Part shown: in pieces, positions 1-7,188 of the stretch | Layout: each line of letters starts with the position of its first letter | Position numbering within the stretch: the first letter of the stretch is position 1 | The notes under the pieces: generated by a model | What the model saw: only the letters and a program-made list of their open reading frames with translations | What the model was told of the DNA's origin: nothing | The model's database searches: none | Assembly (NCBI GenBank): GCA_945937975.1 | Contig: CAMEUD010000029.1 | Span: forward strand, 1 to 12,374 | Direction: 5' to 3' | Length of the DNA stretch: 12,374 nucleotides | Origin: an uncultured Clostridia bacterium | GTDB lineage: Bacteria; Bacillota; Clostridia; Christensenellales; UBA1242 | Position numbers and translations under genes: made by a program

Positions 1-2
1 TT

Positions 3-2081
3 TTCTATCAAGATTGCGGATTTTTCGCTGGCACAAACACAACAGAAGTCGCTGATGAAGTTTTTGAAGAATTAAAAAAGAGAGATAAACTCTATTATGT
101 TCATAAACATAAACATAGATATCCAATTTGTTGGAGATGTAAAAATCCTTTAATTTTCCGTTTGTCAAAAGAATGGTACTTAAAGGCTGATGAAATTCGT
201 CCAAGACTTATTGAAGCAGTTGAAACAGTAAAATGGCAACCAGAGTTTATCAAAAAGCGTATGCTTGATTGGCTCAATAATATGGGAGATTGGAATATTT
301 CAAGAAAGCGTTTTTATGGTTTACCATTACCTTTCTATCGTTGTGAGCATTGTCATGAACTTACAGTGGTTGGTTCTCTTGATGAATTTAAAAAATTATC
401 AAGTGAAGAAGAAGTAGATTCACTTCCACATCTTCATAGACCATATATTGATAAAATTGAAATCACTTGCCCACATTGTGGACACAAGGTAAAAAGAGTA
501 CCAGAAGTTGGTGATTGCTGGCTTGATGCAGGTATAACACCATTTTCAACAAAAAAATACTTTACAGATAAAGAATATTGGAAAAAGAATTTCCCAGTTG
601 ATTGTGTAATTGAAATGAAAGAACAAATAAGACTTTGGTTCTATTCATTACTATTTATGAGTGTTGCACTAGAAAATAAAGCCCCATACAAAAAAGTAAT
701 TGGTTTTGCTATGCTTGTTGCAGAAGATGGCTCAAAATTTAGTAAGAGTGGTCCAAACAATATTGATTTTAATGTTGTTGTTGAAAAATATGGTGCAGAT
801 GTATTAAGATATATTTTTGCAGCGAATAATATGCAAAATGACACTCGTTTTGGATATGGAATTTGTGATGAAGTAAGAAGAAAATTCTTAGGCTTATGGA
901 ACGCTTATGTATTCTTTAATACTTATGCTTGTCTTGATAATCCAAAAATTGCAGGTTACACACCAAAAAATTTGGATATAACAGATAAATGGTTAATATT
1001 ATCGACAAATGAATTTGCAAAAAGAGCAAAAGATAATTATGAAAATAACCAATATTTTATGATAATAAAAGATTTTGAAAGTTATATTGATGACTTAACA
1101 AATTGGTATATAAGAACAAATAGAAGAAGATTCTGGAAAAGTGAAGAAGCAGAAGATAAACTTAATGCGTACTATTCACTTTACTATGCGTTAAAAACTG
1201 TAACTCAAATTATGGCACCAATAACACCATTTATGTGTGAATATATTTGGCAACATATGGTAAGAGAAATTGAGCCAAATGCAGAACTTTCAATAATGAT
1301 GGGTGGATTCCCAGATGGAACAGCATGTGTTATTGAAGATAACGACCTTATCTTTAAAACAAATGTAGCAAGAGAAATTATTGCAGTTGGTCAAAAATTA
1401 AGAAATGAAAATCAATTAAAGATAAAACAACCATTAAAAACAATGTATCTAAATGTTGATGAAAGAACAAAACAAGCAGTGTTTGACTATCAATCAGTAA
1501 TCAAAGATGAATTGAATATAAAAGAAATTATCTTTGAACATGATAATTCAAGATTTAATGATGCTTATCTTCAAGTAAACTTTAAAGAAGCGGGGAAAGT
1601 CCTTAAAGGTGATGTCCAAAAAGTAAGAAATACTTTGCTTGAATTAAGCGAAGATGAAATGAAAAAACTTGTTGATATGTATAATCAAGGTGCAGTTAGC
1701 ATTTGTGGTTATGATAATTTATCAAAAGATTTATTTGTACTTTGCTATAAAGCTAAAAAAGACTATGTAATATCAACCGAAAATAATATAACTGTCGTTC
1801 TCGATATTACACTTGATGAAAACTTAATGCTAGAAGGTTTATCAAGAGAACTTATAAGGGCAATTCAAGTTATAAGAAAACAAAGTGGATACCTAATTGA
1901 ACAAAGAATTTGTCTTGAAATTGACTCAAACGATGAAACAATAAACAAAGTATTAAATAAATACAAAGATAAAATAGTAAGTGAAGCACTTGTAAAAGAA
2001 TTTGGTAAAGTAGAAAATCCTGACTTTACAAATGAAATTACAGTTGGTGGAGAAACTGTTACTGTTAAGGTAAAGGCATAA
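3..2081 (+). CDS. ileS: Isoleucyl-tRNA synthetase, C-terminal two thirds (5' end outside window)
   Basis: The reading frame is open from base 3 to the TAA at 2079-2081 (692 residues visible), so the gene starts upstream. IleRS charges tRNA-Ile with isoleucine in the cytosol. Visible landmarks, numbered from the first in-window codon: CWRC at 43-46, the WNISRKRFYG active-site segment near 97-106, two Cys pairs (114/117 and 156/159) likely binding zinc, DCWLDAG at 171-177, the KMSKS-loop equivalent KFSKS at 245-249, then the helical anticodon-binding domain and a C-terminal extension resembling the DUF5915 region of the eukaryote-like (type 2) IleRS group. Family members are about 1,030-1,050 aa, so roughly 340 residues, including HIGH and most of the editing domain, are missing at the window edge. 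The WNISRKRFYGLP...VGDCWLDAG...EQIRLWFYS pattern suggests a distinct IleRS subclade. The next ORF starts 1 nt after the stop. Confidence 0.95.
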   Translation, partial: FYQDCGFFAGTNTTEVADEVFEELKKRDKLYYVHKHKHRYPICWRCKNPLIFRLSKEWYLKADEIRPRLIEAVETVKWQPEFIKKRMLDWLNNMGDWNISRKRFYGLPLPFYRCEHCHELTVVGSLDEFKKLSSEEEVDSLPHLHRPYIDKIEITCPHCGHKVKRVPEVGDCWLDAGITPFSTKKYFTDKEYWKKNFPVDCVIEMKEQIRLWFYSLLFMSVALENKAPYKKVIGFAMLVAEDGSKFSKSGPNNIDFNVVVEKYGADVLRYIFAANNMQNDTRFGYGICDEVRRKFLGLWNAYVFFNTYACLDNPKIAGYTPKNLDITDKWLILSTNEFAKRAKDNYENNQYFMIIKDFESYIDDLTNWYIRTNRRRFWKSEEAEDKLNAYYSLYYALKTVTQIMAPITPFMCEYIWQHMVREIEPNAELSIMMGGFPDGTACVIEDNDLIFKTNVAREIIAVGQKLRNENQLKIKQPLKTMYLNVDERTKQAVFDYQSVIKDELNIKEIIFEHDNSRFNDAYLQVNFKEAGKVLKGDVQKVRNTLLELSEDEMKKLVDMYNQGAVSICGYDNLSKDLFVLCYKAKKDYVISTENNITVVLDITLDENLMLEGLSRELIRAIQVIRKQSGYLIEQRICLEIDSNDETINKVLNKYKDKIVSEALVKEFGKVENPDFTNEITVGGETVTVKVKA

Positions 2082-2082
2082 T

Positions 2083-2610
2083 ATGTTATATATGAAAAAT
2101 GATGGAGAAATTAGTGAATTTGACGGAAGTGAAGTTCTAATTTTTCCATTAACCACCGAAGAACTTAAATTTTTTAAAGAAGATATATCTGGGTTTGAAA
2201 AGTATATAAATCTTGAATATGATGGCGAAGATATTAAAGACCTAGAAACTATGCTTGATTTTCAACTAAAAATGCAAAAAAAAGAACCACAAAATTGGAT
2301 ATACAACACAAGTTGGCTTATAGTTTCTTTGCTCAATAAAAATATTATAGGCACAATAGATTTTAAAGGTTGTCCAAATGAAAATGGCGAAGTTGAAATA
2401 GGCTATGGAATAGGCAAAAGATACCAAAATCGTGGCTATGCAACAAGTGCAGTTGAACTTATCTGCAAATATGCAAAAGATAATGGCATAAAATGTGTAA
2501 AGGCAAATTGTTATAGAAGCAATATCGCATCACGAAGAGTATTAGAAAAAAATAATTTTAAAAAGATAAAAGAAGATGATAAAATCTTTTATTTTGAAAG
2601 GAAATTTTAA
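2083..2610 (+). CDS. GNAT-family N-acetyltransferase (RimJ/RimL-like)
   Basis: This 175-aa protein is predicted to transfer acetyl from acetyl-CoA to an amine. The acetyl-CoA pyrophosphate loop is clear as QNRGYA (residues 115-120) in the context GKRYQNRGYATSAVE. It is preceded by the beta-strand pair around IIGTIDF and EVEIGYGI, and followed by NIASRRVLEKNNF (147-159), the usual motif-B ending of Acetyltransf_3 (RimJ/RimL-type) members. Length fits a single-domain GNAT. The first 60 residues are not conserved and may set substrate specificity. ATG 2083 lies 1 nt after the ileS stop, and AAGG/AAAGG runs at the end of ileS could serve as ribosome binding site; ATG 2092 is an alternative start. 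Its 3' end overlaps the next gene by one base (TAATG), so it is translationally coupled in the operon. The substrate cannot be told from sequence. Confidence 0.85.
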   Translation: MLYMKNDGEISEFDGSEVLIFPLTTEELKFFKEDISGFEKYINLEYDGEDIKDLETMLDFQLKMQKKEPQNWIYNTSWLIVSLLNKNIIGTIDFKGCPNENGEVEIGYGIGKRYQNRGYATSAVELICKYAKDNGIKCVKANCYRSNIASRRVLEKNNFKKIKEDDKIFYFERKF

Positions 2611-3458
2611 TGAAATTAAACGAAGAATGGAAAGATTATGAAGTTTTGGCAACTTCAAATGGTGAAAAATTGGAAAGGTGGAAAGATTACTATCTTCTTC
2701 GCCCAGATCCTCAGGTGATTTGGAATACTGGTAAAGATTTGAGAATAAAAGAACTTCATGCACATTATCACAGGTCATCAACTGGTGGTGGAGAATGGGA
2801 ATATTTACGCAAAATGTCAAATGAATGGACTGTTTCTTGGCGGAATTTAACCTTTTTAATAAAACCTATGGGATTTAAACACACAGGTCTTTTTCCAGAG
2901 CAAGCAACAAATTGGGCAATGATGATAGATTTAATAAAAAATGCCAACAGACCAATAAAAGTGCTAAATCTTTTCGCATACACAGGTGGGGCAACTGTTG
3001 CTTGCACATCGGCAGGTGCTGTTGTGACTCATGTTGATGCAAGTAAAAATATGGTTGATAGGTGTAAACAAAACCTAAAATTAAGTGGGTTAGAAGGCAA
3101 ACCAGTTCGCTATATTGTTGATGATTGCAAAAAGTTTGTTGAAAGAGAAATTAGACGTGGGAATAAATACGATGGCATTATTATGGACCCACCAAGTTAT
3201 GGCAGAGGTCCAAGTGGCGAAATGTGGAAAATAGAAGAAAATTTATTTGATTTTGTAAAATTAACAAAACAAGTTTTATCTGATAATCCTTTGTTTGTAC
3301 TTATTAACTCATATACAACAGGACTTCAACCATTAGTACTTCGCAATATTTTGCAATTGTGTTTTGGTGAAGGAAACATTGAAGCATATGAAGTGGGAAT
3401 AAAATGCAAAGATAACCTTATTTTGCCTTGTGGTGCAAGTGGAGTTAAAAAATGGTAG
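2610..3458 (+). CDS. Class I SAM-dependent methyltransferase (RlmI-like, probable rRNA cytosine methyltransferase)
   Basis: This 282-aa Rossmann-fold methyltransferase resembles the Methyltrans_SAM/COG1092 group that includes 23S rRNA m5C methyltransferase RlmI. Visible motifs are FKHTGLFPEQ (89-98), motif I VLNLFAYTGG (118-127) for SAM binding, VDAS (142-145) for the acidic ribose contact, and motif IV DPPSYGRG (193-200) for the target base. The chain ends LPCGASGVKKW. The N-terminal PUA domain of E. coli RlmI is absent; instead about 85 residues with beta-strand character (LLRPDPQVIW) precede the catalytic part, as in many Bacillota homologues. The ATG overlaps the upstream stop as TAATG, and the GAAAGGAAA just before it is a good ribosome binding site. 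The gene sits directly before a pseudouridine synthase, which supports an RNA substrate. The exact base modified is unknown. Confidence 0.88.
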   Translation: MKLNEEWKDYEVLATSNGEKLERWKDYYLLRPDPQVIWNTGKDLRIKELHAHYHRSSTGGGEWEYLRKMSNEWTVSWRNLTFLIKPMGFKHTGLFPEQATNWAMMIDLIKNANRPIKVLNLFAYTGGATVACTSAGAVVTHVDASKNMVDRCKQNLKLSGLEGKPVRYIVDDCKKFVEREIRRGNKYDGIIMDPPSYGRGPSGEMWKIEENLFDFVKLTKQVLSDNPLFVLINSYTTGLQPLVLRNILQLCFGEGNIEAYEVGIKCKDNLILPCGASGVKKW

Positions 3459-4138
3459 ATGTTTTGTATGAAGATAATCATATTATTGTTGTAATAAAAC
3501 CACAAAACATTCCAAGTCAAAGTGATGAAAGTGGTGATTTGGATATGCTTACAATGATAAAACAATATATAAAGGAAAAATATAATAAACCAGGAAACGC
3601 ATATGTTGGACTTGTTCATAGATTAGACAGACCAACAGGCGGAATTATGGTTTTTGCAAAAACATCAAAATCGGCAAAAAGACTTTGTGAACAAATAAAA
3701 ACAAAAGATTTTCAAAAGAAATACTTGTGTGTTGTATGTGGTTCACCAAAATTAAAAAATTCAACACTAATTGATTATCTTAAAAAAGATGAAAAAACAA
3801 ATATTGTAAAAATTGTGCCACAAACAGAAGTTGGTGCCAAGAAAGCAGAACTTGATTATAATATTGTTGATATTTATGAAAATAAATACTCTTTGGTTGA
3901 AGTTTTATTAAAAACAGGAAGAAGTCATCAAATTCGAGTTCAAATGTCTAATATAAAAACTCCACTTTTTGGTGATACTAAATATGGGTATGTTGGTGAA
4001 AAATCAAATCTTGCATTATGGGCTTATAAACTTGATTTTGTTCATCCAGTAACAAAACAAGCAATGCACTTTACTGTTTGCCCACCGCAACAAAAACCTT
4101 GGAATTTATTTAAAAATTCAATAAATAAATTGAAATAA
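3452..4138 (+). CDS. RluA-family 23S rRNA-type pseudouridine synthase
   Basis: This 228-aa protein is predicted to isomerise uridine to pseudouridine in structured RNA. The catalytic motif HRLDRPTGG (56-64) contains the nucleophile Asp59, and the later GRSHQIRVQMS segment is the conserved RluA-family strand that contributes the active-site Arg. The N-terminus begins at the catalytic domain (VLYEDNHIIVVIKP), so the S4 RNA-binding domain of RluD/RluC types is missing. Short S4-less RluA-family enzymes of this size are common in Bacillota. The ATG at 3452 overlaps the methyltransferase stop by 7 nt (ATGGTAG), with GTGGAG upstream as ribosome binding site. The target uridine cannot be assigned from sequence. 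Confidence 0.92.
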   Translation: MVDVLYEDNHIIVVIKPQNIPSQSDESGDLDMLTMIKQYIKEKYNKPGNAYVGLVHRLDRPTGGIMVFAKTSKSAKRLCEQIKTKDFQKKYLCVVCGSPKLKNSTLIDYLKKDEKTNIVKIVPQTEVGAKKAELDYNIVDIYENKYSLVEVLLKTGRSHQIRVQMSNIKTPLFGDTKYGYVGEKSNLALWAYKLDFVHPVTKQAMHFTVCPPQQKPWNLFKNSINKLK

Positions 4139-4160
4139 ACAATAAATATTGGGAGATATT

Positions 4161-5936
4161 ATGAAAAAAAGAGAAGAAATTGAGGAAAAATATAAATGGG
4201 ATTTAACAGATTATATTAAAGATTTAAACGAATGGGAAAATGTATATAATTATGTTAAGGATAATTATAAATCAATTCTAAAATATGAAAATAATCTAAA
4301 AACTAAAGAAAATATCTATAATTGCTTGCAAGAAGACAAAATTTTGGGAGAAAAACTTGGTTTACTTGCTGTTTATAGCAGTTTAAAAGTAAAAGAAAAT
4401 TCAAAAGATAGTAAATACTTAAATTTATTAAACAAGGTAGAAAAACTTTCAACAGAAATTTCTGAAGATTGTTCATTTATATCAAGTGAACTTAATTTGT
4501 TAGATGATGACTTTATAAATTCAATTATCGCTGACCCAAAATTTAAAGATTATGATTTAATGTTTAAAGATATAATCAAAAATCGTAAACATATGTTGTC
4601 AAAAGCGGAAGAAAAATTATTATCAGCTACAAGTGAGTTTGCTGGTGATTTCTCTGATATTTTTGATAAGATTGATACTGCTGATATAAAATTTGATGAT
4701 GTTGTTGATAGTAATGGAAATAAATATGAACTTAACAACTCAAATTACGCAAAATATTCAATATCTCAAGATAGAGCATTAAGAAAAAGTGCTTATCAAA
4801 ATATGAATGGGGCATATGGTAAACTAAATAATACTATAACGGCAATATATATGGGAAATGTTAAATCTGACCATTTTTATAGTAAAGTAAGACATTTTGA
4901 TTCATCTCTTGATGCAAGTTTGTATGCAGAAGACGTTAATAAATCTGTTTATGACACATTAATTAAAAGTGTAAATGCAAATTTACCTGTGTTTCACAAG
5001 TTTTTTGATTTAAAAAAGAAAGTTCTTGGTCAAAAATCTATTGCTGTTTATGATATGCGAGTTGGCACAAGCAAATTAGAAAAAGAATATTCATATGATG
5101 AAGCTTATAATATTGTTTTAGATGCAACAAAAGTGTTGGGTGAAGATTATAATGAAATAATGAAAAAGGCAAAGCAAGAAAGATGGCTTGATGTTTATGC
5201 AAATGAAGGCAAAGATACAGGTGCATTTTCATGGGGATATTATGGAAAACATCCAGTTGTTTTGTTAAACTATGAAAGTACATTAACTGATGTGTTTACA
5301 ATCGCACATGAAATGGGACATAGCATGCACACTTATTATTCAAATCTTAATCAACCAAGCACAAAAGCAGGATATGAAATCTTTGTTGCTGAAGTTGCAT
5401 CAACTGTAAACGAAATGTTATTGCTTAACTATTTATTGAATAAAGCCCAAACGAAAGAAGAAAAAATCTATTATTTTGATTATTTGTTTAAAATGTTTTA
5501 TTCAACAATTTTCCGTCAGACATTGTTTGCTGAATTTGAAGAACATACACATTTTGCTTATCAAAATGGAGAAGATACAACTCCAGAAGCATTAAATTCA
5601 TATTACTATAATCTTAACAAACATTATTTTGGAGAAAATGTTGAACTTGTCCCTGAAATTCAATACGAATGGTCAAGAATACCACATTTCTATTCATCAT
5701 TCTATGTATATAAATATGCAACAGGACTGATCTCTGCATTTTATATTGCAAATAAAATCTTTTCTGGTGATAAAGAAACATTGAAAGGTTATAGAAAATT
5801 TTTAACACTTGGTTGTACGATGCCACCGGTAGAGTTGTTAAAAGTTGCAGGTGTAAATCTTGAGAAACAAGAAACATTTGATTTCGTTTTTGACAGTATG
5901 AAAAATCTATTAAATGAATTTGAAAAACTTATCTAA
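4161..5936 (+). CDS. pepF: Oligoendopeptidase F (M3B zinc metallopeptidase)
   Basis: This 591-aa cytosolic peptidase is predicted to cut oligopeptides of roughly 7-17 residues, recycling peptides for amino acids or signalling. The zinc site is HEMGH (383-387), with a probable third ligand Glu411 in FVAEVASTVNE. The surrounding GAFSWGYYGKHPVVLLNY and IPHFYSSFYVYKYATG segments are M3B hallmarks. The N-terminal half is the helical PepF domain. I chose ATG 4161 (MKKREEIEEKY) rather than the in-frame TTG at 4149, because GGGAG at 4151-4155 is correctly spaced for ATG 4161 but lies inside the longer version. The length matches the family (about 590-610 aa) with no defect seen. It is last in the ileS operon, 22 nt after the pseudouridine synthase, and is followed by a terminator hairpin. 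Confidence 0.96.
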   Translation: MKKREEIEEKYKWDLTDYIKDLNEWENVYNYVKDNYKSILKYENNLKTKENIYNCLQEDKILGEKLGLLAVYSSLKVKENSKDSKYLNLLNKVEKLSTEISEDCSFISSELNLLDDDFINSIIADPKFKDYDLMFKDIIKNRKHMLSKAEEKLLSATSEFAGDFSDIFDKIDTADIKFDDVVDSNGNKYELNNSNYAKYSISQDRALRKSAYQNMNGAYGKLNNTITAIYMGNVKSDHFYSKVRHFDSSLDASLYAEDVNKSVYDTLIKSVNANLPVFHKFFDLKKKVLGQKSIAVYDMRVGTSKLEKEYSYDEAYNIVLDATKVLGEDYNEIMKKAKQERWLDVYANEGKDTGAFSWGYYGKHPVVLLNYESTLTDVFTIAHEMGHSMHTYYSNLNQPSTKAGYEIFVAEVASTVNEMLLLNYLLNKAQTKEEKIYYFDYLFKMFYSTIFRQTLFAEFEEHTHFAYQNGEDTTPEALNSYYYNLNKHYFGENVELVPEIQYEWSRIPHFYSSFYVYKYATGLISAFYIANKIFSGDKETLKGYRKFLTLGCTMPPVELLKVAGVNLEKQETFDFVFDSMKNLLNEFEKLI

Positions 5937-5943
5937 AATTTAT

Positions 5944-5977
5944 AAAAAAATATCACATATTTTGTGATATTTTTTTT
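5944..5977. terminator. Bidirectional intrinsic terminator between convergent genes
   Basis: The perfect stem TATCACA (5951-5957) / TGTGATA (5963-5969) has a 5-nt loop. It is preceded by seven A (5944-5950) and followed by eight T (5970-5977), so the stem can extend through A-T pairs. It reads as a hairpin plus U-run on both strands. It lies just after pepF (+) and 57 nt beyond the stop of the convergent small gene (-), so it can end both transcripts. Confidence 0.85.
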
Positions 5978-6004
5978 GTAAAAATTATAAAAATTACTTC
6001 AAAT

Positions 6005-6026
6005 TTAGTTGAACAAATATTCAACC
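6005..6026. repeat. Palindromic repeat, copy A (22 bp)
   Basis: The core is GTTGAACAAATATTCAAC at 6008-6025, an inverted repeat with one mismatch; the outer bases TTA and C are also shared with copy B at 8063-8084. The two copies match at 21 of 22 positions. This copy sits between the bidirectional terminator and the stop codon of the leftward Cys/Pro-rich gene, 7 bases past that stop in the gene's own direction. The two-base centre favours a dimeric-protein binding site or cruciform over an RNA hairpin. Confidence 0.7.
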
Positions 6027-6033
6027 AAATAAA

Positions 6034-6288
6034 TTATTTTAATTTTCTACCAATCAAAATGCCTGTTAAAAGGTACAAAAGTTCATCACAATCATTGATG
6101 TTGTCGCAACATTGTTGTGGTGGAAAACAATTTTCTGGTGGTCGCATAGGTGGTCTTATTGGTCTATTGCAATTTGGAATTGGTGGTCTATGACAAGGGT
6201 TACAAGCACAGCCAAAGTTTCCATCAAAACCAAATGGATTTCTCATATCAATATAAGGTGATTCTGTATAGTTTTGAAAATCTTTCAT
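6034..6288 (-). CDS. Small Cys/Pro-rich protein, function unknown
   Basis: I do not recognise this 84-aa protein. It has eight cysteines (27, 29, 32, 40, 54, 60, 61, 67) and 13 prolines, mostly within residues 27-61, with repeated RPP/PP pairs. It ends in a short hydrophobic segment, LLYLLTGILIG, followed by RKLK. There is no N-terminal signal peptide. The Cys pattern could bind metal or form disulfide cross-links, as in small structural or spore-coat-like proteins; this is inference only. I chose ATG at 6286-6288 (MKDF) because a GGAG (plus-strand 6295-6298) sits 6 nt upstream, whereas the longer in-frame ATG at 6298-6300 overlaps that GGAG. It lies 41 nt downstream of the other leftward small gene and is probably co-transcribed with it, ending at the terminator near 5944-5977. 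Confidence 0.7.
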   Translation of the reverse strand: MKDFQNYTESPYIDMRNPFGFDGNFGCACNPCHRPPIPNCNRPIRPPMRPPENCFPPQQCCDNINDCDELLYLLTGILIGRKLK

Positions 6289-6329
6289 AATAATCTCCAT
6301 ACCATTTTATGTAGATTAAATTGTTAAAG

Positions 6330-6611
6330 TTAATCAATTTTAACATACCCAGCCATATTGATTTTTTTAGTTAAGCATTTCTCTTTTTGGGGTTTAGAAT
6401 CTTTGCTTTTATCTAAACTACTCATAATAGAACTGACTAATGGATTATTCCCCATAATACTCGGCAAAATTTCATTGATACCTTTGCCAGAAATTAATAA
6501 TGGCAAAATTTTGTATATCAAACTATTTTGATTTTGGTTTTGAGTATTGTTTATATTGTTTGGTGGTTCATAACTACTTGGGTACGGATTTTGAAAAAAG
6601 TCATTTTCCAT
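6330..6611 (-). CDS. Small Asn-rich/hydrophobic protein, function unknown
   Basis: I do not recognise this 93-aa protein. Residues 1-30 are polar and rich in Asn, Gln and Pro (disordered-looking). Residues 31-66 are hydrophobic with Gly/Pro breaks (LIYKILPLLISGKG, INEILPSIMG) and look amphipathic rather than like a classic membrane span. The tail is Lys-rich (KSKDSKPQKEK). There is no signal peptide. The start is supported by GGAG on the minus strand (plus positions 6617-6620), five bases before the ATG. It is the first gene of a leftward pair, divergent from the 88-aa gene at 6671 across only 59 bp, so the two directions may share regulation. The Leu-Pro-Leu-Leu style recurs loosely in the divergent neighbour (ITQIMPYL), which may hint at related or partner proteins; this is weak. 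Confidence 0.7.
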   Translation of the reverse strand: MENDFFQNPYPSSYEPPNNINNTQNQNQNSLIYKILPLLISGKGINEILPSIMGNNPLVSSIMSSLDKSKDSKPQKEKCLTKKINMAGYVKID

Positions 6612-6630
6612 ATATTCTCCAGCACTATTT

Positions 6631-6638
6631 ATTATATG
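6631..6638 (-). promoter_or_regulatory. Possible -10 element for the leftward small-gene pair
   Basis: In the 59-bp divergent gap the minus strand reads CATATAAT, containing a perfect TATAAT and also resembling the -10 of sporulation sigma-E promoters. It would place a transcript start near 6624, about 13 nt before the ATG at 6611. No convincing -35 (TTGACA or sigma-E type) is seen at proper spacing, so the sigma factor is unresolved. Confidence 0.3.
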
Positions 6639-6670
6639 TTTGCATATGTATAAATGTGATAGGAGATTTT

Positions 6671-6937
6671 ATGAGGTTAAGTGAATATAAATGTGAAGAA
6701 AATATAAAACAAGAAAAAAAACAAAAAAATGAAGAAAAAATTGAAGATATGTATGAAAAATATAAAAATTTTAATCAAAACGACTTAACTAATGAATTAT
6801 TTAATAATATCGCCAAGCAAAAGAAAGATGGAACATTTGACTATGAAAAAATAAAAAATACTATAACTCAAATAATGCCTTATCTAAATGCAGAGCAACA
6901 AAAAAATTTATTGTCAATTTTGGAAAAAATTAAATAA
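6671..6937 (+). CDS. Small charged helical protein, function unknown
   Basis: I do not recognise this 88-aa protein. Residues 5-40 are strongly charged (runs of Lys and Glu such as KQEKKQKNEEKIEDMYEKY), likely helical or coiled coil. The second half, LTNELFNNIAKQKKDGTFDYEKI then ITQIMPYLNAEQQKNLLSILEKI, looks like a compact helical domain with a repeated Leu/Ile pattern. No signal peptide or Cys cluster is present (one Cys only). The reading frame is open upstream, but the start is set by AGGAG at 6661-6665, five bases before ATG 6671; a longer version would run through the divergent gene and its promoter gap. It is followed 8 nt later by the subtilase propeptide ORF, so these genes are probably co-transcribed, which links it to the protease as possible substrate, adaptor or inhibitor (inference). 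Confidence 0.7.
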   Translation: MRLSEYKCEENIKQEKKQKNEEKIEDMYEKYKNFNQNDLTNELFNNIAKQKKDGTFDYEKIKNTITQIMPYLNAEQQKNLLSILEKIK

Positions 6938-6945
6938 AATGATAT

Positions 6946-7167
6946 ATGAAAAAAATAGATGAAAAATTTAAAAATGTAGCAATATTATCAAGTGAAAATA
7001 AATTATTTGATTGTTTGGTCGAAGTTAATAATTTATCATTTGCTAGTTCATTTTTGCAAAAAAATGGCTTAAAAATTGAAAAAAAGTATCATTTTTTAAA
7101 TATTTTGGCATTAAAGGCAAAAAAAAATGAAATTTTTAATATCGAAAAATTACCATTTGTAAAATAA
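6946..7167 (+). CDS. Subtilisin propeptide-like ORF (separated N-terminal part of the subtilase)
   Basis: This 73-aa product looks like the pro-domain of a bacterial subtilase: a beta-strand start (FKNVAILSS, FDCLVEV), then a helix and strand (FLQKNGLKIEKKYHFLNILALKAK), then IEKLPFVK. This matches the usual pattern of inhibitor-I9-type prodomains, which end in a strand just before the protease. Pro-domains fold the catalytic domain and then inhibit it. The frame is the same as that of the downstream catalytic ORF, but TAA at 7165-7167 ends it. If that codon were sense, one continuous protein would result: LPFVK-x-IYGDVKVVALTN running into the catalytic domain, as in AprX-like proteases. There is no signal peptide, so the protein is probably cytoplasmic. 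No strong ribosome binding site precedes ATG 6946; it may rely on coupling to the gene 8 nt upstream. Confidence 0.65.
   Translation: MKKIDEKFKNVAILSSENKLFDCLVEVNNLSFASSFLQKNGLKIEKKYHFLNILALKAKKNEIFNIEKLPFVK
7165..7167 (+). other. In-frame TAA separating propeptide and catalytic domain
   Basis: TAA at 7165-7167 is the only interruption in an otherwise open frame from 6946 to the TGA at 8068-8070. The seven codons between it and GTG 7189 read IYGDVKV, sensible linker sequence. TAA also ends several intact genes here, so codon reassignment is not the explanation. It may be a nonsense mutation, an assembly or base-call error, or a real gene split. Confidence 0.75.
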
Positions 7168-7188
7168 ATTTATGGTGATGTCAAGGTA

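Noticed and set aside
4149..4160. TTG start giving pepF four extra residues (MGDI)
   Set aside because: The GGGAG ribosome binding site for ATG 4161 would be inside the coding region; ATG 4161 fits the family start.
6289..6300. Longer start (MEIIM) for the Cys/Pro-rich gene
   Set aside because: The upstream ATG overlaps the GGAG that is well spaced for the MKDF start.
6500..6670. Upstream 57-codon extension of the 88-aa gene
   Set aside because: It runs antisense through the divergent small gene and the promoter gap, while AGGAG sits correctly before ATG 6671.
7165..7167. TAA read as a sense codon (recoded genome)
   Set aside because: TAA terminates ileS, the acetyltransferase, the pseudouridine synthase, pepF and the lipoprotein gene at the expected ends, so no general reassignment is supported.
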